Positions 23,157-32,974 of a DNA stretch of 64,000 bases are shown here, one piece after another. The notes beneath the pieces were generated by a model, which searched no databases, was not told the origin of the DNA, and saw only the letters and a list, made by a program, of their open reading frames with translations. Numbering within the stretch: the stretch's first letter is position 1; every line of letters begins with the position of its first letter. The position numbers were made by a program, and so were the translations under genes. The stretch is from Tautonia plasticadhaerens (GTDB lineage Bacteria; Planctomycetota; Planctomycetia; Isosphaerales; Isosphaeraceae). The stretch lies in assembly GCF_007752535.1 (NCBI RefSeq), contig NZ_CP036426.1:744001-808000 (forward strand). Direction: 5' to 3'.

Positions 23157-25775
23157 ATGCCGGGACGCGAGGGCGTGACGGGGGCGATGGCCCCGTTGGC
23201 GGTGCTCGTCATCGCCGTGTCGCTCGGCTTCGCCGGACTGGTGGCGAGGCCGGGATGGCTGATCGTCGACGGGGAGCGGTCCTGGGTCGACGAGGGTGGA
23301 CGGCCGGGAGCTCGGCCGATCGGCAACGACCTGACGGGCTTGTTCCTGCCGAGACACCTCTGGCAGGGCGAGCAGTGGCGGGATCGGGGACGGATCCCGC
23401 GCTGGGACCCTCGAGGATTCGCCGGCCGCCCGAACGCGGGGAACCCCCAGGCGGGGCTCTGGTATCCGCCGGCGTGGTTGGGATGGGAATGGGGTGCCCC
23501 GCAGGCCCCCGGATGGCTGACCGTCGGTCACCTGCTCTGGGCCGGGATCGGCGCGTTCTCGCTGGGGAGGGCGATCGGACTCGGCAGGACGGCGGCGACG
23601 ACCTCGGGGGCGGTCCTGATGCTCAATCCGTATGTCATCGCCCAGGTCCATGAAGGGCACCTGCCGCACGTCTGGGGGTCGAGTTGGTATCCCTGGGCCT
23701 TCCTGGGGGCGGTGCTACTCCGGCGGGGGAGACGGGCGGGCTGGGTGGTCCTGCCGGGGAGCGTGGCGTCGTCCCTGCTGGCGGGGCACCCCCAGGAGGG
23801 GGTGTACCTGCTCATCGCTCTGGCGGTCTGGGCGGCCGTCGAGGCGGGTCGTGGCGTGCTGGTTCGGGTACGGACTGCCCCCAATCCGAGGGGGAAGGGC
23901 CAGATGCCGGTCGAGGCGGCGTCCGAACCGCCCGCGATGGGGGCGGGGGAGGGGAGGGATGTGTCGTCGACGGCGGTCGGAGATCCCCTGGCCGCCGTCG
24001 ACGACGCTTCCCCGGGGGACGGAGTGTCGCGCGATCGTCCCCCTAACGATTCGAGCCGACACCGCCCGGACCACCTGGCGAATGCGACGAAACTGGTATT
24101 CGCGATCGTGCTTTCGATCGGCCTGGCCGGCGTGGGATGGGTTCCCGTCCTGGCATCGAGGCCTTGGGTGGCGGGCCCGCTCGGCGGGGAGGGGGGAGGG
24201 GGAGGGGGGCCGTACCACCTCTGGCCGTCGAACCTGATGCAGTTGGCCTCGCCGAGGGCGTTGGGCGGGCCCTCGGATTACATCGGCCGGGGGACGTACT
24301 GGGAGACGCTGTGCTCGATCGGCTGGGCGCCGCTGGTCCTCCTGGTCCTCGGGGTGTCAAAGAGCCCGGATCGTGGTGGGGTGCGGTTCTGGTCCGCGAT
24401 GCTGGCGTTGAGCCTCCTGCATTCCTCGGGCGAGGGGCTCGGCCTCGCCGCGGCCCTCGGGGCGTTGCCGGGGATGGAGGGCGCCCGGGTGCCCGCGCGG
24501 ACGCTGTTCCTGGCGGCGACGGCGGCGGCGGTCCTGGCGGGGATGGGGATCGACGCCCTCTCCCGAGGGGATCCCCGTCGGACCGCGAGGCGATACGTCG
24601 CGTCAGTCGGGCTGCTGGTGCTGGTCGTCGGGGCGGGCGTCGCCGCGGACCGGGGCCGGGGAGCGGGGGGAGATCGGAGGCCGCTCCGCCCGGCCGCTCG
24701 CTGGTCGCTGGCGTGTGCCCATCTCTCGGGGGACGGACTGCTCCTCGTCTCGGTGGTCGGGACCGGGGGGGGGCTTTTCTGGATGTGCGTGGTCCCATCA
24801 CGGGGCGATCGGTCGGCGAAGGTAATCGGCCTGGTCGCGGTCGCGGAACTCGCGGCCTCGGCCGCGATGGCGCTGCCCGTCTGCCCGCCGGATCGATTCC
24901 TCGGGGCCGACGCGGTCTCCGAGGCGATCGGGCGCGTGCGGCCGCCCGAAGGCTCCCGGCTCCGGGCGAGGGACGCCTTCTATTCGGACCTGCACGCGTG
25001 GCGGGACGGCATGGAGAAGGCGAACCTCGGCGACCTGTTCCAACTCCGCCACGCGGCGGAGATCTATCGGGCCCTCTATCCGATCTTCGACGAGCCGGGT
25101 CCCCGGCTCGGCCGGGGACTCGGTCGGCGGCTCGCCCGTTCGGCGCTCGACCGGCTGGGAGTCTCCCGGATCGTCTCGGATCGGCCGCTCCGGCTGCGGG
25201 TCGGCCCGGTGATCGGGTCGGGGGTCCGGGGCCGGACCCCATTCGAGGTGATCGGCAATCCCGAGGCGATGCCCAGGGCCTATGTCGTGCCGGGGGTGGA
25301 GGTCGTCCCGGAGGCCGAGATGGTCGAGTCGCTGCCCGATTTCGATCCGAGGATGGTCGTGCTGATGTCGGACGACCCGGGATTCGGGATCGGAGGCCCC
25401 CGCCAACCGTTCACCGAGGCGGAGTACGACGGGTCCGAGCCGGATCGGGTGATCGTCCGGGTCGCGAACGGGGCACTCGGCTTCCTGGTCGTGACGGATG
25501 CCTGGATGCCGGGCTGGTCGGCGACCCTCGACGGTCGGCCGGCTCGGCTGCTGCGGGGCGATCATGCGTTCCGGGTCGTGCCGCTGCCGGTCCCCGGGTC
25601 GCATCGGGTCGTCATGACGTACCGCGCCCCGGGCCTGGCCACCGGGGCGTGGCTCTCCGCGACCTCGGCGGCGTTGATGATCGGGATGGTGGGAGGGATC
25701 GCTCGGCTGCCGGGTTCGAGTCGTCGGGGGAGGGATCGTCGTCGGGATCGACGGGCACGGCGAGCGATCCCCTGA
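23157..25775 (+). CDS. YfhO-like polytopic membrane protein
   Basis: This 872-residue protein has about ten membrane segments in its first two thirds and a soluble C-terminal domain. The family resemblance is to YfhO (putative GT-C-fold glycosyltransferases). An early luminal loop has RWDPRGFAGRPNAGNPQAGLWYPPAWLGW, and HPQEGVYLLIALAVWA follows. The C-terminal beta-domain ends with DAWMPGWSATLDGRPARLLRGDHAFRVVPLPVPGSHRVVMTYRAPG and then a final helix, as in YfhO. A charged, probably disordered insert of about 65 residues sits near 245-310. The ATG at 23157 follows the RsmG-SpoU stop by 21 bp. It probably modifies a cell-envelope polymer; the substrate is unknown. Confidence 0.8.
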   Translation: MPGREGVTGAMAPLAVLVIAVSLGFAGLVARPGWLIVDGERSWVDEGGRPGARPIGNDLTGLFLPRHLWQGEQWRDRGRIPRWDPRGFAGRPNAGNPQAGLWYPPAWLGWEWGAPQAPGWLTVGHLLWAGIGAFSLGRAIGLGRTAATTSGAVLMLNPYVIAQVHEGHLPHVWGSSWYPWAFLGAVLLRRGRRAGWVVLPGSVASSLLAGHPQEGVYLLIALAVWAAVEAGRGVLVRVRTAPNPRGKGQMPVEAASEPPAMGAGEGRDVSSTAVGDPLAAVDDASPGDGVSRDRPPNDSSRHRPDHLANATKLVFAIVLSIGLAGVGWVPVLASRPWVAGPLGGEGGGGGGPYHLWPSNLMQLASPRALGGPSDYIGRGTYWETLCSIGWAPLVLLVLGVSKSPDRGGVRFWSAMLALSLLHSSGEGLGLAAALGALPGMEGARVPARTLFLAATAAAVLAGMGIDALSRGDPRRTARRYVASVGLLVLVVGAGVAADRGRGAGGDRRPLRPAARWSLACAHLSGDGLLLVSVVGTGGGLFWMCVVPSRGDRSAKVIGLVAVAELAASAAMALPVCPPDRFLGADAVSEAIGRVRPPEGSRLRARDAFYSDLHAWRDGMEKANLGDLFQLRHAAEIYRALYPIFDEPGPRLGRGLGRRLARSALDRLGVSRIVSDRPLRLRVGPVIGSGVRGRTPFEVIGNPEAMPRAYVVPGVEVVPEAEMVESLPDFDPRMVVLMSDDPGFGIGGPRQPFTEAEYDGSEPDRVIVRVANGALGFLVVTDAWMPGWSATLDGRPARLLRGDHAFRVVPLPVPGSHRVVMTYRAPGLATGAWLSATSAALMIGMVGGIARLPGSSRRGRDRRRDRRARRAIP

Positions 25776-25886
25776 GGCCCGGGCACGCGGTGCGGGATTC
25801 GGGCAAGGGGGAGACCAAATCGCCCCGAGGGATCGGGGGCGGGAGCCGGGGTCGGGGCCAGCCTTGGCGACGGGGGCGGCGAGGGA

Positions 25887-27206
25887 TCAGCCGAGCGAAG
25901 GGGGGGGATCGGGGCCGGGGAGGCGGGTCACGCGGAGCTTGTGGATGCGGTGGGCCGACACGTCCACCACCTCGAAGCGGTAGCCGAGCCATTCGAGCCG
26001 CTCGCCGACGGCGGGGATTCGGCCGAGCCGGGTGATGACGAAGCCGGCGATGGTGTGGTAGTCGCCGGGGGGGAGGTCTCGGTGGGCGATGCGGTCCCGG
26101 AAGGCGTCGGTCGAGAGCATGCCGTCGACCAGCCAGGAGCCGTCGGGCCGCTCGACGGCCCGGGGCCCGGGCGGCTCACCGGGTGCGGTCAGGTCGCCGA
26201 CGATCGACTCGAACAGGTCGGTCAACGTGAGCACGCCCTCGACCGAGCCGTATTCGTCGAGCACCACGGCGAAGTGCTGGCCGGTCTTCTGCAAGGCTTC
26301 CAGGACCTTGAGCCCCCGCGTCCCTTCATACAGGAAGAGGGGCATCGTCAGGCGCCCCTTCAGCTCGACGGGGTGGTGAGTCAGGCCGAGGTGCAGGAGA
26401 TCCTTAACGCGGACGATCCCCAGGACGGCGTCGATCGAGCCGTCGCAGACGGGGAAGCTCGAATGCGGGCTGGCCGAAACCCTGCGCCGGATCTCCTCGG
26501 GAGGGTCGTTGACGTCGAGCCAGATGACCTCGCTCCGGGGGGTCATCAGGGCCCCGGCGCGGCGGTCGCCCAGGCGGAGGACGCCCCGGATCATGTCATG
26601 CTCGACGGGCTCGAAGATGCCGTGCTCAATCCCTTCGAGGATCATCTGCTTGACGTCCTCGTCGGTCACCGGGGGCTCGGACCCGGGTCGGACGCCGAGG
26701 GCGCGGAGGACCAGGTCGGTCGAACCCCCCATTATCCGGACGAGGGGGACCGAGAGCCGGGAGAGGAGCCGGAGCGTCGGTGCCGTCAGGCGGGCGATCC
26801 GTTCCGGCGCGGCCAGGGCGATCCGCTTGGGCACGAGCTCGCCGAGGATCAAGGTCGCGTAGGTGATCCCAACGACGACGACGGCCAGGGCGATCGGCCC
26901 GGCGGAGTCGTCCACGATCGGCAGCGGTCGGATCGCCTCGGCCAGCGGCTCGGCCAGGGTGGCACCCCCGAAGGCGCCGGCGAGGGTGCCGATCAGGGTG
27001 ATGCCGATCTGCACGGTCGAGAGGAACCGATTGGGGTCGTCGGCCAGCTCCAGGGCGGCGGAGGCGCGGTGGTCGCCGGCCTTGGCCAGTTGCTCCAGCC
27101 TCCCCTTGCGGGCCGAGACGATCGCGAGCTCCGCCGTGGAGAACGCGCCGTTGGCCAGGATCAGGGCGAGCAACCCCGCCAGTTCGAACCAGGGCACGAT
27201 CGACAC
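25887..27206 (-). CDS. CNNM/CBS-domain membrane protein (HlyC/CorC family)
   Basis: This 439-residue protein of the hemolysin-C/CorC family is often linked to Mg2+/Co2+ efflux or resistance. The N-terminal CNNM (DUF21) membrane domain (1-185) contains ANGAFSTAELAIVSARKGRLEQLA and GELVPKRIALAAPERIA. A CBS pair follows (about 200-325; MTPRSEVIWLDV, then VLDEYGSVEGVLTLTDLFESIVGDL). The C-terminal CorC/HlyC domain (about 345-430) has VDGMLSTDAFRDRI and GDYHTIAGFVITRLGRIPAVGE. The gene stands alone between convergent YfhO and the MoxR-Bat operon. The length and domain order are standard. Confidence 0.92.
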   Translation of the reverse strand: MSIVPWFELAGLLALILANGAFSTAELAIVSARKGRLEQLAKAGDHRASAALELADDPNRFLSTVQIGITLIGTLAGAFGGATLAEPLAEAIRPLPIVDDSAGPIALAVVVVGITYATLILGELVPKRIALAAPERIARLTAPTLRLLSRLSVPLVRIMGGSTDLVLRALGVRPGSEPPVTDEDVKQMILEGIEHGIFEPVEHDMIRGVLRLGDRRAGALMTPRSEVIWLDVNDPPEEIRRRVSASPHSSFPVCDGSIDAVLGIVRVKDLLHLGLTHHPVELKGRLTMPLFLYEGTRGLKVLEALQKTGQHFAVVLDEYGSVEGVLTLTDLFESIVGDLTAPGEPPGPRAVERPDGSWLVDGMLSTDAFRDRIAHRDLPPGDYHTIAGFVITRLGRIPAVGERLEWLGYRFEVVDVSAHRIHKLRVTRLPGPDPPPSLG

Positions 27207-27356
27207 TCCTTCAAGCCCGCCCGGTCCGGGGAGGAGGGGTCTGGGCGGGTACCGAGTCCGGGGCCGTCATGACCCCCACCCCGTTTTCGGGGAGGGGGGG
27301 AAGGGGGACGCCCGGAAGTCGCCCGGGCGTCATGCCGGGGCGCGCTCCCCAGCCCG

Positions 27357-27388
27357 CCGGCCCACCATCCCCCGGGGTGGTGGGCCGG
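27357..27388 (-). terminator. Stem-loop ending the MoxR-Bat operon
   Basis: CCGGCCCACCA (27357-27367) pairs with TGGTGGGCCGG (27378-27388), an 11 bp perfect stem; four inner C:G pairs may extend it. It begins 23 bp after the last gene's stop codon on the minus strand. A second, weaker hairpin (ACGCCCGG / CCGGGCGT, 27308-27330) lies further on. Neither has a clear U-run. Confidence 0.55.
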
Positions 27389-27410
27389 GTCGAGAATCCC
27401 GACGCCGATC

Positions 27411-29657
27411 CTACACCCACCCCATCCGCTTCCTCACGAGCCATTCGACGCCCAGCACGCCGACGAACAGGAGCAGGAACGGCCAGTTGTCCCAGAGGCG
27501 ATATTCGACCTGGGTCTCGACCCGGCTGAAGGCCTCGGGGTCGAGGGCGTTGAGGAACTCTTCGAGTTGCTCGGGCCGGAGGAACTGGCCGCCGGTCAAC
27601 TCGGCGATCTGCTGCAAGAGCGCGATGTTCGCTGCGGGGTTCTCCAGTTCCAGGTCGTCCTGGAAGACGAGGAACCGGGACGAGGCCCGGCCGATCTCGG
27701 AGCCTCCCGGGCCCCGGCCGATGACCTCGACGGTGTAGACGCCCGGCTCACCCGAGGCGGCGTAGGTCCCCCGGGCGCGGTCCCCCTGGCTGAAGAGGTC
27801 GACCGGGACGGCGGCCGCATCGCCGCCGCCGCCGGCGGGGGGGGTGATGGTGGCCTCGAAGCGGGCGTCGGGGACGGGACGGCCCTGGTCGTCGATCGCG
27901 GTCGCGGTCAGCTCGACGGAGCCCCCGACGGCGACCCGGCGGCGGTCGAGCTGGAGCTCGACCTTGGATTGACCCTGGTCCTCCTGGTGGGCGAGCCAGA
28001 GGATCGCCTGCCTCCAGAATCGCCGGTGCCATTCCTGCGACTCCTCCGAGGCGCGATACCAGGGCCAGGTCTCGCCGCCGAAGGCGATCACCCGGCCCCG
28101 GCCGTCCTGGGCGACCATCAGGGGCTCCCGGGTCGGAGTCTGGGCCCAGACGACGGCCGAGGGCTTGGGGGCGCCGACGCGGCTGGCGCCGGGGATCGGC
28201 GGGAGCTTGGCCCACGCGGCGGCGCTCTCGGGGGCCGTCGAGCCGAGCTGGAGCACGAAGCCGTCGAGTGCCTGGTCATTGGGGAGGACCTGGAGCCCGC
28301 CGGCCGGCTCGATCTGGCCGTCTCCCCGCTGCATGACCGTCGGCAGGACATTGGCGAGCGGGGAGGCCCCCCAGCCGCCGTCGCCGAAGCTGTCACGGCC
28401 GCCGAGCATGATCAGGCCGGCCCCCCGGTCGACGGCCTGGGCGAGCAATTGCTGCTGGGCGACGGTCAAGAAGGTGGCGGGCACGTCGCCCAGGATGTAG
28501 ACGTCATGGGCCCCTGGTGCGAAGTCCGAGTCGGGGACCGCCGGTTGTCCCCCCCGCCCCGGCCCGAGGATGACCTTCAAATTCGCCTGGATTTCCCGGG
28601 AGGCGTCGAGGGACCGGGTGACGAATTTCCCCTCCCAGATCGTCCCCGGCCCCTGGAGGTGCAGCACGTTGAGCCCACCGGGCAGGACGCTCACGAACGT
28701 GCTGAAGCTGTTGTTCGACGCGATCAGCTCCCCGTCCCGGTCGGCCACCCGGACGGTGAGCAATTGCTCCCCCGAGGCCTGGGGCGCGAACCGCATCGGG
28801 GGGGTGGTGAGCACCTCCGAGTCGGCCGGCACCCGGACGGTCGTCCTCGCCACCGGCTGGCCGAAGCCCTCGGCCATCAGCTCGACCTCCAGGTCCTGGC
28901 CGGCGAACCCCCGGACTCTCAATGAGCCCCGGACCTCCATCTCGTTCTTGACGAAGACGGCTTCGGGGGCCTGCACGCCGGTCACGGAGATGTCCCGGGA
29001 GCCCGCCCCGGCCGCGGCCGAGCCGAATCCGACGGCCGTCACCGGCACCCCCTGGGCCCGGAGGTTCTGCGCGGCCGTCAACGGGGCGACCCCCGAGTTC
29101 GAGGCGCCGTCGCCGAGGAGCACGAGCTGGGCGATCGGGGCACCGGCCTCGGCGCGGACGGCCTCCAGCAGGGCGGCCCCGTAGGCGGACTGCATCCCCT
29201 CCGGCTCGCCCATCTCGTCCGGCGGGGGGCCGGCCTGGAGGGACCGGTCGAAGCGGTAGTATTTGACCGAGAGGCCCGACTCCGGGTCGGGCTCCCCTTC
29301 GTCGCCGCCGAGGATCTCGCCGGCCCGGTCGAGCGCCCGGCGGGCCATGTCCCAACGGCTGCGGTTATTCGCCTCGTCGCCGATCTTCATGCTGGTCGAG
29401 CTGTCGACCATGAAGATCAGCGAGACGTCCTGCTTCACCCGCTGGAGCACCAGGACCGACGGCCGGACGCACGCGAGTAATGCTAGCAGGACCGCGACCA
29501 TCCTCAGGCCGACGACCAGGAACTTCCGGCGGTCCGCGCTCTGGCGCAACCGCGTCCGGTACGGCCAGAGCGTCAGCGCCACCACGGCCGCCGCGGCGAG
29601 GACGACCAGGGCCCAGTTGGCGATCGGGCTGAGGCTCAGGCTGATTCGTTCGCTCAT
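27411..29657 (-). CDS. Membrane protein with VWA and glutamine-amidotransferase-like domains (Bat operon)
   Basis: This 748-residue protein has two N-terminal membrane helices (ANWALVVLAAAAVVALTLWPY and VVGLRMVAVLLALLACVRP). A von Willebrand A domain follows, with a MIDAS-like DSSTSMKI (about 85-92) and LVLLGDGASNSG. Residues 330-520 resemble the class I glutamine-amidotransferase-like fold seen in planctomycete Bat proteins (YILGDVPATFLT; LIMLGGRDSFGDGGWG; RVIAFGGETWPWY), without an obvious catalytic Cys. A beta-sandwich and a C-terminal helix (NWPFLLLFVGVLGVEWLVRKRMGWV) finish the protein. It is the last gene of the moxR-DUF58-batA operon. Such complexes are thought to act as metal-dependent chaperones or stress systems at the membrane. 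Confidence 0.85.
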   Translation of the reverse strand: MSERISLSLSPIANWALVVLAAAAVVALTLWPYRTRLRQSADRRKFLVVGLRMVAVLLALLACVRPSVLVLQRVKQDVSLIFMVDSSTSMKIGDEANNRSRWDMARRALDRAGEILGGDEGEPDPESGLSVKYYRFDRSLQAGPPPDEMGEPEGMQSAYGAALLEAVRAEAGAPIAQLVLLGDGASNSGVAPLTAAQNLRAQGVPVTAVGFGSAAAGAGSRDISVTGVQAPEAVFVKNEMEVRGSLRVRGFAGQDLEVELMAEGFGQPVARTTVRVPADSEVLTTPPMRFAPQASGEQLLTVRVADRDGELIASNNSFSTFVSVLPGGLNVLHLQGPGTIWEGKFVTRSLDASREIQANLKVILGPGRGGQPAVPDSDFAPGAHDVYILGDVPATFLTVAQQQLLAQAVDRGAGLIMLGGRDSFGDGGWGASPLANVLPTVMQRGDGQIEPAGGLQVLPNDQALDGFVLQLGSTAPESAAAWAKLPPIPGASRVGAPKPSAVVWAQTPTREPLMVAQDGRGRVIAFGGETWPWYRASEESQEWHRRFWRQAILWLAHQEDQGQSKVELQLDRRRVAVGGSVELTATAIDDQGRPVPDARFEATITPPAGGGGDAAAVPVDLFSQGDRARGTYAASGEPGVYTVEVIGRGPGGSEIGRASSRFLVFQDDLELENPAANIALLQQIAELTGGQFLRPEQLEEFLNALDPEAFSRVETQVEYRLWDNWPFLLLFVGVLGVEWLVRKRMGWV

Positions 29658-29714
29658 GGTCGTTGGCAGGGGACTTCGAGGGTCGACGGGGCCGGCCGGG
29701 GTGCCCGGTCGGGA

Positions 29715-31934
29715 TCATGCGGCCGAGGCGGTGGCCGCGGCCGGCTCCCGGTGGAAGCGGTTGGCCAGGTAATTCTCGGCCGTCAGCAACAGCAGGATCA
29801 GGACCATGAGCCAGGGGAAGATCTCGCGGCCGACTCGTGCGGTCTTCTGGACACGCTCGATCTCGTCGGGGGAGTCGGCCAGGGCGAAGGTCTCGGGGTC
29901 GCCGAGCAAGCCTTCCAGTTCGTCCGCCTCCAGGACCCGGAAGTTCGCCTCCTCGGGGCGGGGGTTGATGCTGAAGCCCAGCGGGGGCCTGCCGGCGGTG
30001 GCCTCGCGGCTGGCCGGGAGGACGGTCCACTGGCCGGGGGCCTCGGGCCCCTCGATGATCAGCTCGGCGGCGTCCCGGTCCGGGTTGATCCGCTCGTTGA
30101 GGCGGTCGGTCGGCCCCTGGACGACGTAGCTCGCGGCCCGGGAGGAGGGGTCCAGCGGGAGGATGACGATCTCCCCGGCCTCGTAGTTCAGCCGGGAGCC
30201 CGAGGCCCCGGCCAGGTACGGGACGGTCCGCTGCATCAGGGCGAGGAACGACCAGCCCGCCAGGGGATTGGGGAACTCGTTCCAGGCGTCGGGGTCGTCG
30301 GGGGTCGGGCGTCGGGAGAGGGGGGTGGTCCAGACGAGGACCCGGCCGATCTCGGGGCCGTCGAAGGTGGCCTCGACCAGGGCGGGGGCCCCGTCCTGGA
30401 AGGCCAGCAGGGGGCGGACGTAGGCGGCCTCGATCGGCCGGAACGCCCGGTAGGTGAAGACGGGGGTCGTCGAGAGGTCGGCCGCGATCTCCCGGGTGAA
30501 GGGGGTGAACAGCGGGTGGGCCGGGTCGACGAGGTCGCCGAAGGCGGTGCCGCCGGCCGGGGAGACGGCCGCGCCCGGCTGGCCGGGGACGACCGACCGG
30601 GCCGCGTCGGAGGTGTAGTCGGCCGGGTCGGTGTTCTCCCCGAGGGCGAGGACGAGCCCGCCGCCGTCGCGGAGGTACTCGGCGAGTTGCCCCCAGGCGG
30701 CGGCGGGGAGGCGGGCGACGTTATTCACGATGACGCAGGCGAACTCGTCCAGGTCCCGGGGGAACCGGCCGTCGAACTGGTCGGTCGCCAGGGTCTCGAC
30801 GCGGTTGGGGATGCCGGTGGCCTGGGGGTCGAGGGCCCCGGCGACGAAGGTTGCGTCGATGAACCGGGGCTCGTCGTCGGGGTCCGGGTCGTAGACCACG
30901 AGCACGTCGAAGGCGGGGCTGGACTCGAAGGTGACGAATCGGTCGTCGTCGTGGGGCAGGGGGTCGACGCCGACGAGCCGGACGGTCGCCTGGTGCAGGC
31001 CCGTTTCGAGGCTGGCCGGGGTCCGGAAGGTGACGTCGATCTGGCCGTCGGCCGGCAGATCGGCGTCCTGCTGCCCTCGCTTGGCGCCGTCGAGCTCGAA
31101 CTCGACGAGCCGGGAGGCCGCCGGGCCGGCGTTGCGGATCGTGGCGACGATCTCGAAGGCGCGGCGGCCGTCGGCCTCGGGTTCGGCGGCGGGCCGGGCC
31201 TCCAGGCCGACGACGGCGGCGTTCCGGACGCCCTCGGGGGCGAGCCGGATCAGGTAGGTCGCCACGTCGCGGCCGGACCGCTCCTCGACCCGGTCCCGGC
31301 CCGGGATCGCCCGCCCGGGTTCCCAGGAGGAGCGGGCCAGGTCGGTCAGGACGTAGGCCTCCAGCCGGGGGAGGTCGCGCCGGCTCTCGGCGAGGGCCTC
31401 GAAGGCCCGTTCGAGCCCCTGGTTGAGCGGGCGATTCGCCGCCCGGAGCTCCAGCCCCTCCAGGCGATTCCGGGCCGCCGAGGGGGAGACCGGTGCCGGC
31501 ACGGCGGGGACCCCGGAGTCGATCAGGAACACCTGGCTCGATTCCGGCAGCTTGCGGAGGATCTGCCCGGCGACCCGCTTGGCCTCGTCGAGCCGGGACT
31601 GGCCCTTGTCGACGTACCCCATCGACAGGCTCGTGTCGACCACCAGCGCCAGGGCGGTCGGGACCTCGCGGTCACCCAGGGGCACGCGGGCGTTCAGGGC
31701 GGGCCGGGCCAGGGCGAGGGCCATCAGCGCGACCAGGGCCATCCTCGCCAGCAAGAGCAGCCAGTTCTTGACCCTCAGCCGCTTGGTCGACCGCTGGTGC
31801 CGCTGCTGGAGCAGCCTCAGGGCGGGGAAGACGACACGCTTGGGGGTCTGCCTCATGACGAGGTGGATGATCAGCGGCACGACCGCCAGGGCCGCCCCCG
31901 CCGCCAGGCCCGCGTGGATGAGCGAGAAGTCCAT
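29715..31934 (-). CDS. BatA/VWA-domain membrane protein
   Basis: This 739-residue protein starts with the BatA membrane motif (MDFSLIHAGLAAGAALAVVPLIIHLVMRQTPKRVVFPALRLLQ) and a second helix (LLLLARMALVALMALALARP). The VWA domain follows, with DTSLSMGYVDK supplying the DxSxS MIDAS residues, then LTDLARSSWEPG. The long periplasmic part includes GATase-like strands (ACVIVNNVARLPAAAWGQLAEYLRDGGGLVLALGENTD). A final helix (FPWLMVLILLLLTAENYLANRFHR) anchors the C-terminus. It lies 46 bp after the DUF58 gene and 57 bp before the next VWA gene. It is a standard member of the aerotolerance (Bat)-type operons of planctomycetes. Confidence 0.88.
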   Translation of the reverse strand: MDFSLIHAGLAAGAALAVVPLIIHLVMRQTPKRVVFPALRLLQQRHQRSTKRLRVKNWLLLLARMALVALMALALARPALNARVPLGDREVPTALALVVDTSLSMGYVDKGQSRLDEAKRVAGQILRKLPESSQVFLIDSGVPAVPAPVSPSAARNRLEGLELRAANRPLNQGLERAFEALAESRRDLPRLEAYVLTDLARSSWEPGRAIPGRDRVEERSGRDVATYLIRLAPEGVRNAAVVGLEARPAAEPEADGRRAFEIVATIRNAGPAASRLVEFELDGAKRGQQDADLPADGQIDVTFRTPASLETGLHQATVRLVGVDPLPHDDDRFVTFESSPAFDVLVVYDPDPDDEPRFIDATFVAGALDPQATGIPNRVETLATDQFDGRFPRDLDEFACVIVNNVARLPAAAWGQLAEYLRDGGGLVLALGENTDPADYTSDAARSVVPGQPGAAVSPAGGTAFGDLVDPAHPLFTPFTREIAADLSTTPVFTYRAFRPIEAAYVRPLLAFQDGAPALVEATFDGPEIGRVLVWTTPLSRRPTPDDPDAWNEFPNPLAGWSFLALMQRTVPYLAGASGSRLNYEAGEIVILPLDPSSRAASYVVQGPTDRLNERINPDRDAAELIIEGPEAPGQWTVLPASREATAGRPPLGFSINPRPEEANFRVLEADELEGLLGDPETFALADSPDEIERVQKTARVGREIFPWLMVLILLLLTAENYLANRFHREPAAATASAA

Positions 31935-31980
31935 CGGTGAGGTCGTCCCGGGACAAGCGGTGCGGGGGAGCCGGCTCGGT

Positions 31981-32880
31981 TCAGCCCTGGGTCTGCCGGT
32001 TGAGCAGGTAGCTCATCAACGCCTTGTCGAACGGCATGCCCGTGTGCAGTGGCACGTAGTCGATGCGGGCCGAGAGGCATTCCTTGCGATAGCGCCGGCG
32101 GAAGGCGGCCAGCTCCTCGAGGTAGTCGGCCCGCATGGCGTCGGCGTCCACCAGGAGCTTCTGCTTCGTTTCGTTGTCCTCCAGCTCGACCATACCGTCG
32201 AACGGGAAGGAATCCTCGGCCTCGTCGAGCACGTGGAAGACGATCACGTCATGCCCGGCGTAGCGGAGGCGGTAGAGGGCCTTGAGGATCGGGTCGGGGT
32301 CGTCCAGCAGGTCGCTGAAGAGCATGATCAAGCCGCGATGGCGGATCATCCCGGCTAGCTGGTGCAGGCTCTTGGTCACGTCGGTCACGTCCGACGGGGT
32401 GAGCCGGGCCAGCAGCGAGAGGATGTTCGTCAACTGCGTCCGCTTGCTCTTGGGGGCAAGACTCTGGCGGATCTTGGTGTCGAAGGCGACCAGGCCGACC
32501 GGATCCTGCTGGTGGATCATCAGGTAGGAGAGCGCCGCCGCCAGGCTGATGCAGTATTCGAACTTGGTCAGCTCCTGGCGATAGGTGTAGCCCATCGACC
32601 CGGAGAGGTCCATCGCCAGGTAGCCGGTGAGGTTCGTCTCCGCCTCGAACTTCTTGATGTAGAAGCGATCGGTCTTGGCGTAGACGTTCCAGTCGATGTC
32701 GCTGATGTTGTCGCCGGCTGTGTACTTCCGGTGCTCGGAGAATTCCACGGAGAAGCCGTGGAAGGGGCTGGCGTGCAGCCCCGCGATGAATCCTTCGATG
32801 ATGAACTTCGCCCGCAGGTCCAGCCGCGAGACCTGTCGGATGACCTCGGGCTTCAGATACTGTTCGGCCGAGACGGCCAA
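31981..32880 (-). CDS. DUF58 domain-containing protein
   Basis: This 299-residue cytoplasmic protein belongs to the DUF58 family, which is nearly always partnered with a MoxR ATPase. The conserved segment GFSVEFSEHRKYTAGDNISDIDWNVYAKTDRFYIKKFEAETNLTGYLAMDLSGSM spans about 42-96. DLSGSMGYT resembles a VWA MIDAS site. MLFSDLLDDPDPILKALYRLRYAGHDVIVFHVLDEAE is in the second half. The length and residues match the family. In an uninterrupted operon it would follow moxR directly; here a broken Uma2-like gene lies in between. It probably acts as a substrate adaptor for the MoxR chaperone. Confidence 0.9.
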   Translation of the reverse strand: MAVSAEQYLKPEVIRQVSRLDLRAKFIIEGFIAGLHASPFHGFSVEFSEHRKYTAGDNISDIDWNVYAKTDRFYIKKFEAETNLTGYLAMDLSGSMGYTYRQELTKFEYCISLAAALSYLMIHQQDPVGLVAFDTKIRQSLAPKSKRTQLTNILSLLARLTPSDVTDVTKSLHQLAGMIRHRGLIMLFSDLLDDPDPILKALYRLRYAGHDVIVFHVLDEAEDSFPFDGMVELEDNETKQKLLVDADAMRADYLEELAAFRRRYRKECLSARIDYVPLHTGMPFDKALMSYLLNRQTQG

Positions 32881-32974
32881 GGCTCGTCCTCCGGATCGGG
32901 CCGCGTGATTCGCCCGGTTTCATTCTACCGGGTTCTGCGAGCGGAGGCCCCGTGGCTCTGGCCGATTGCGGCCG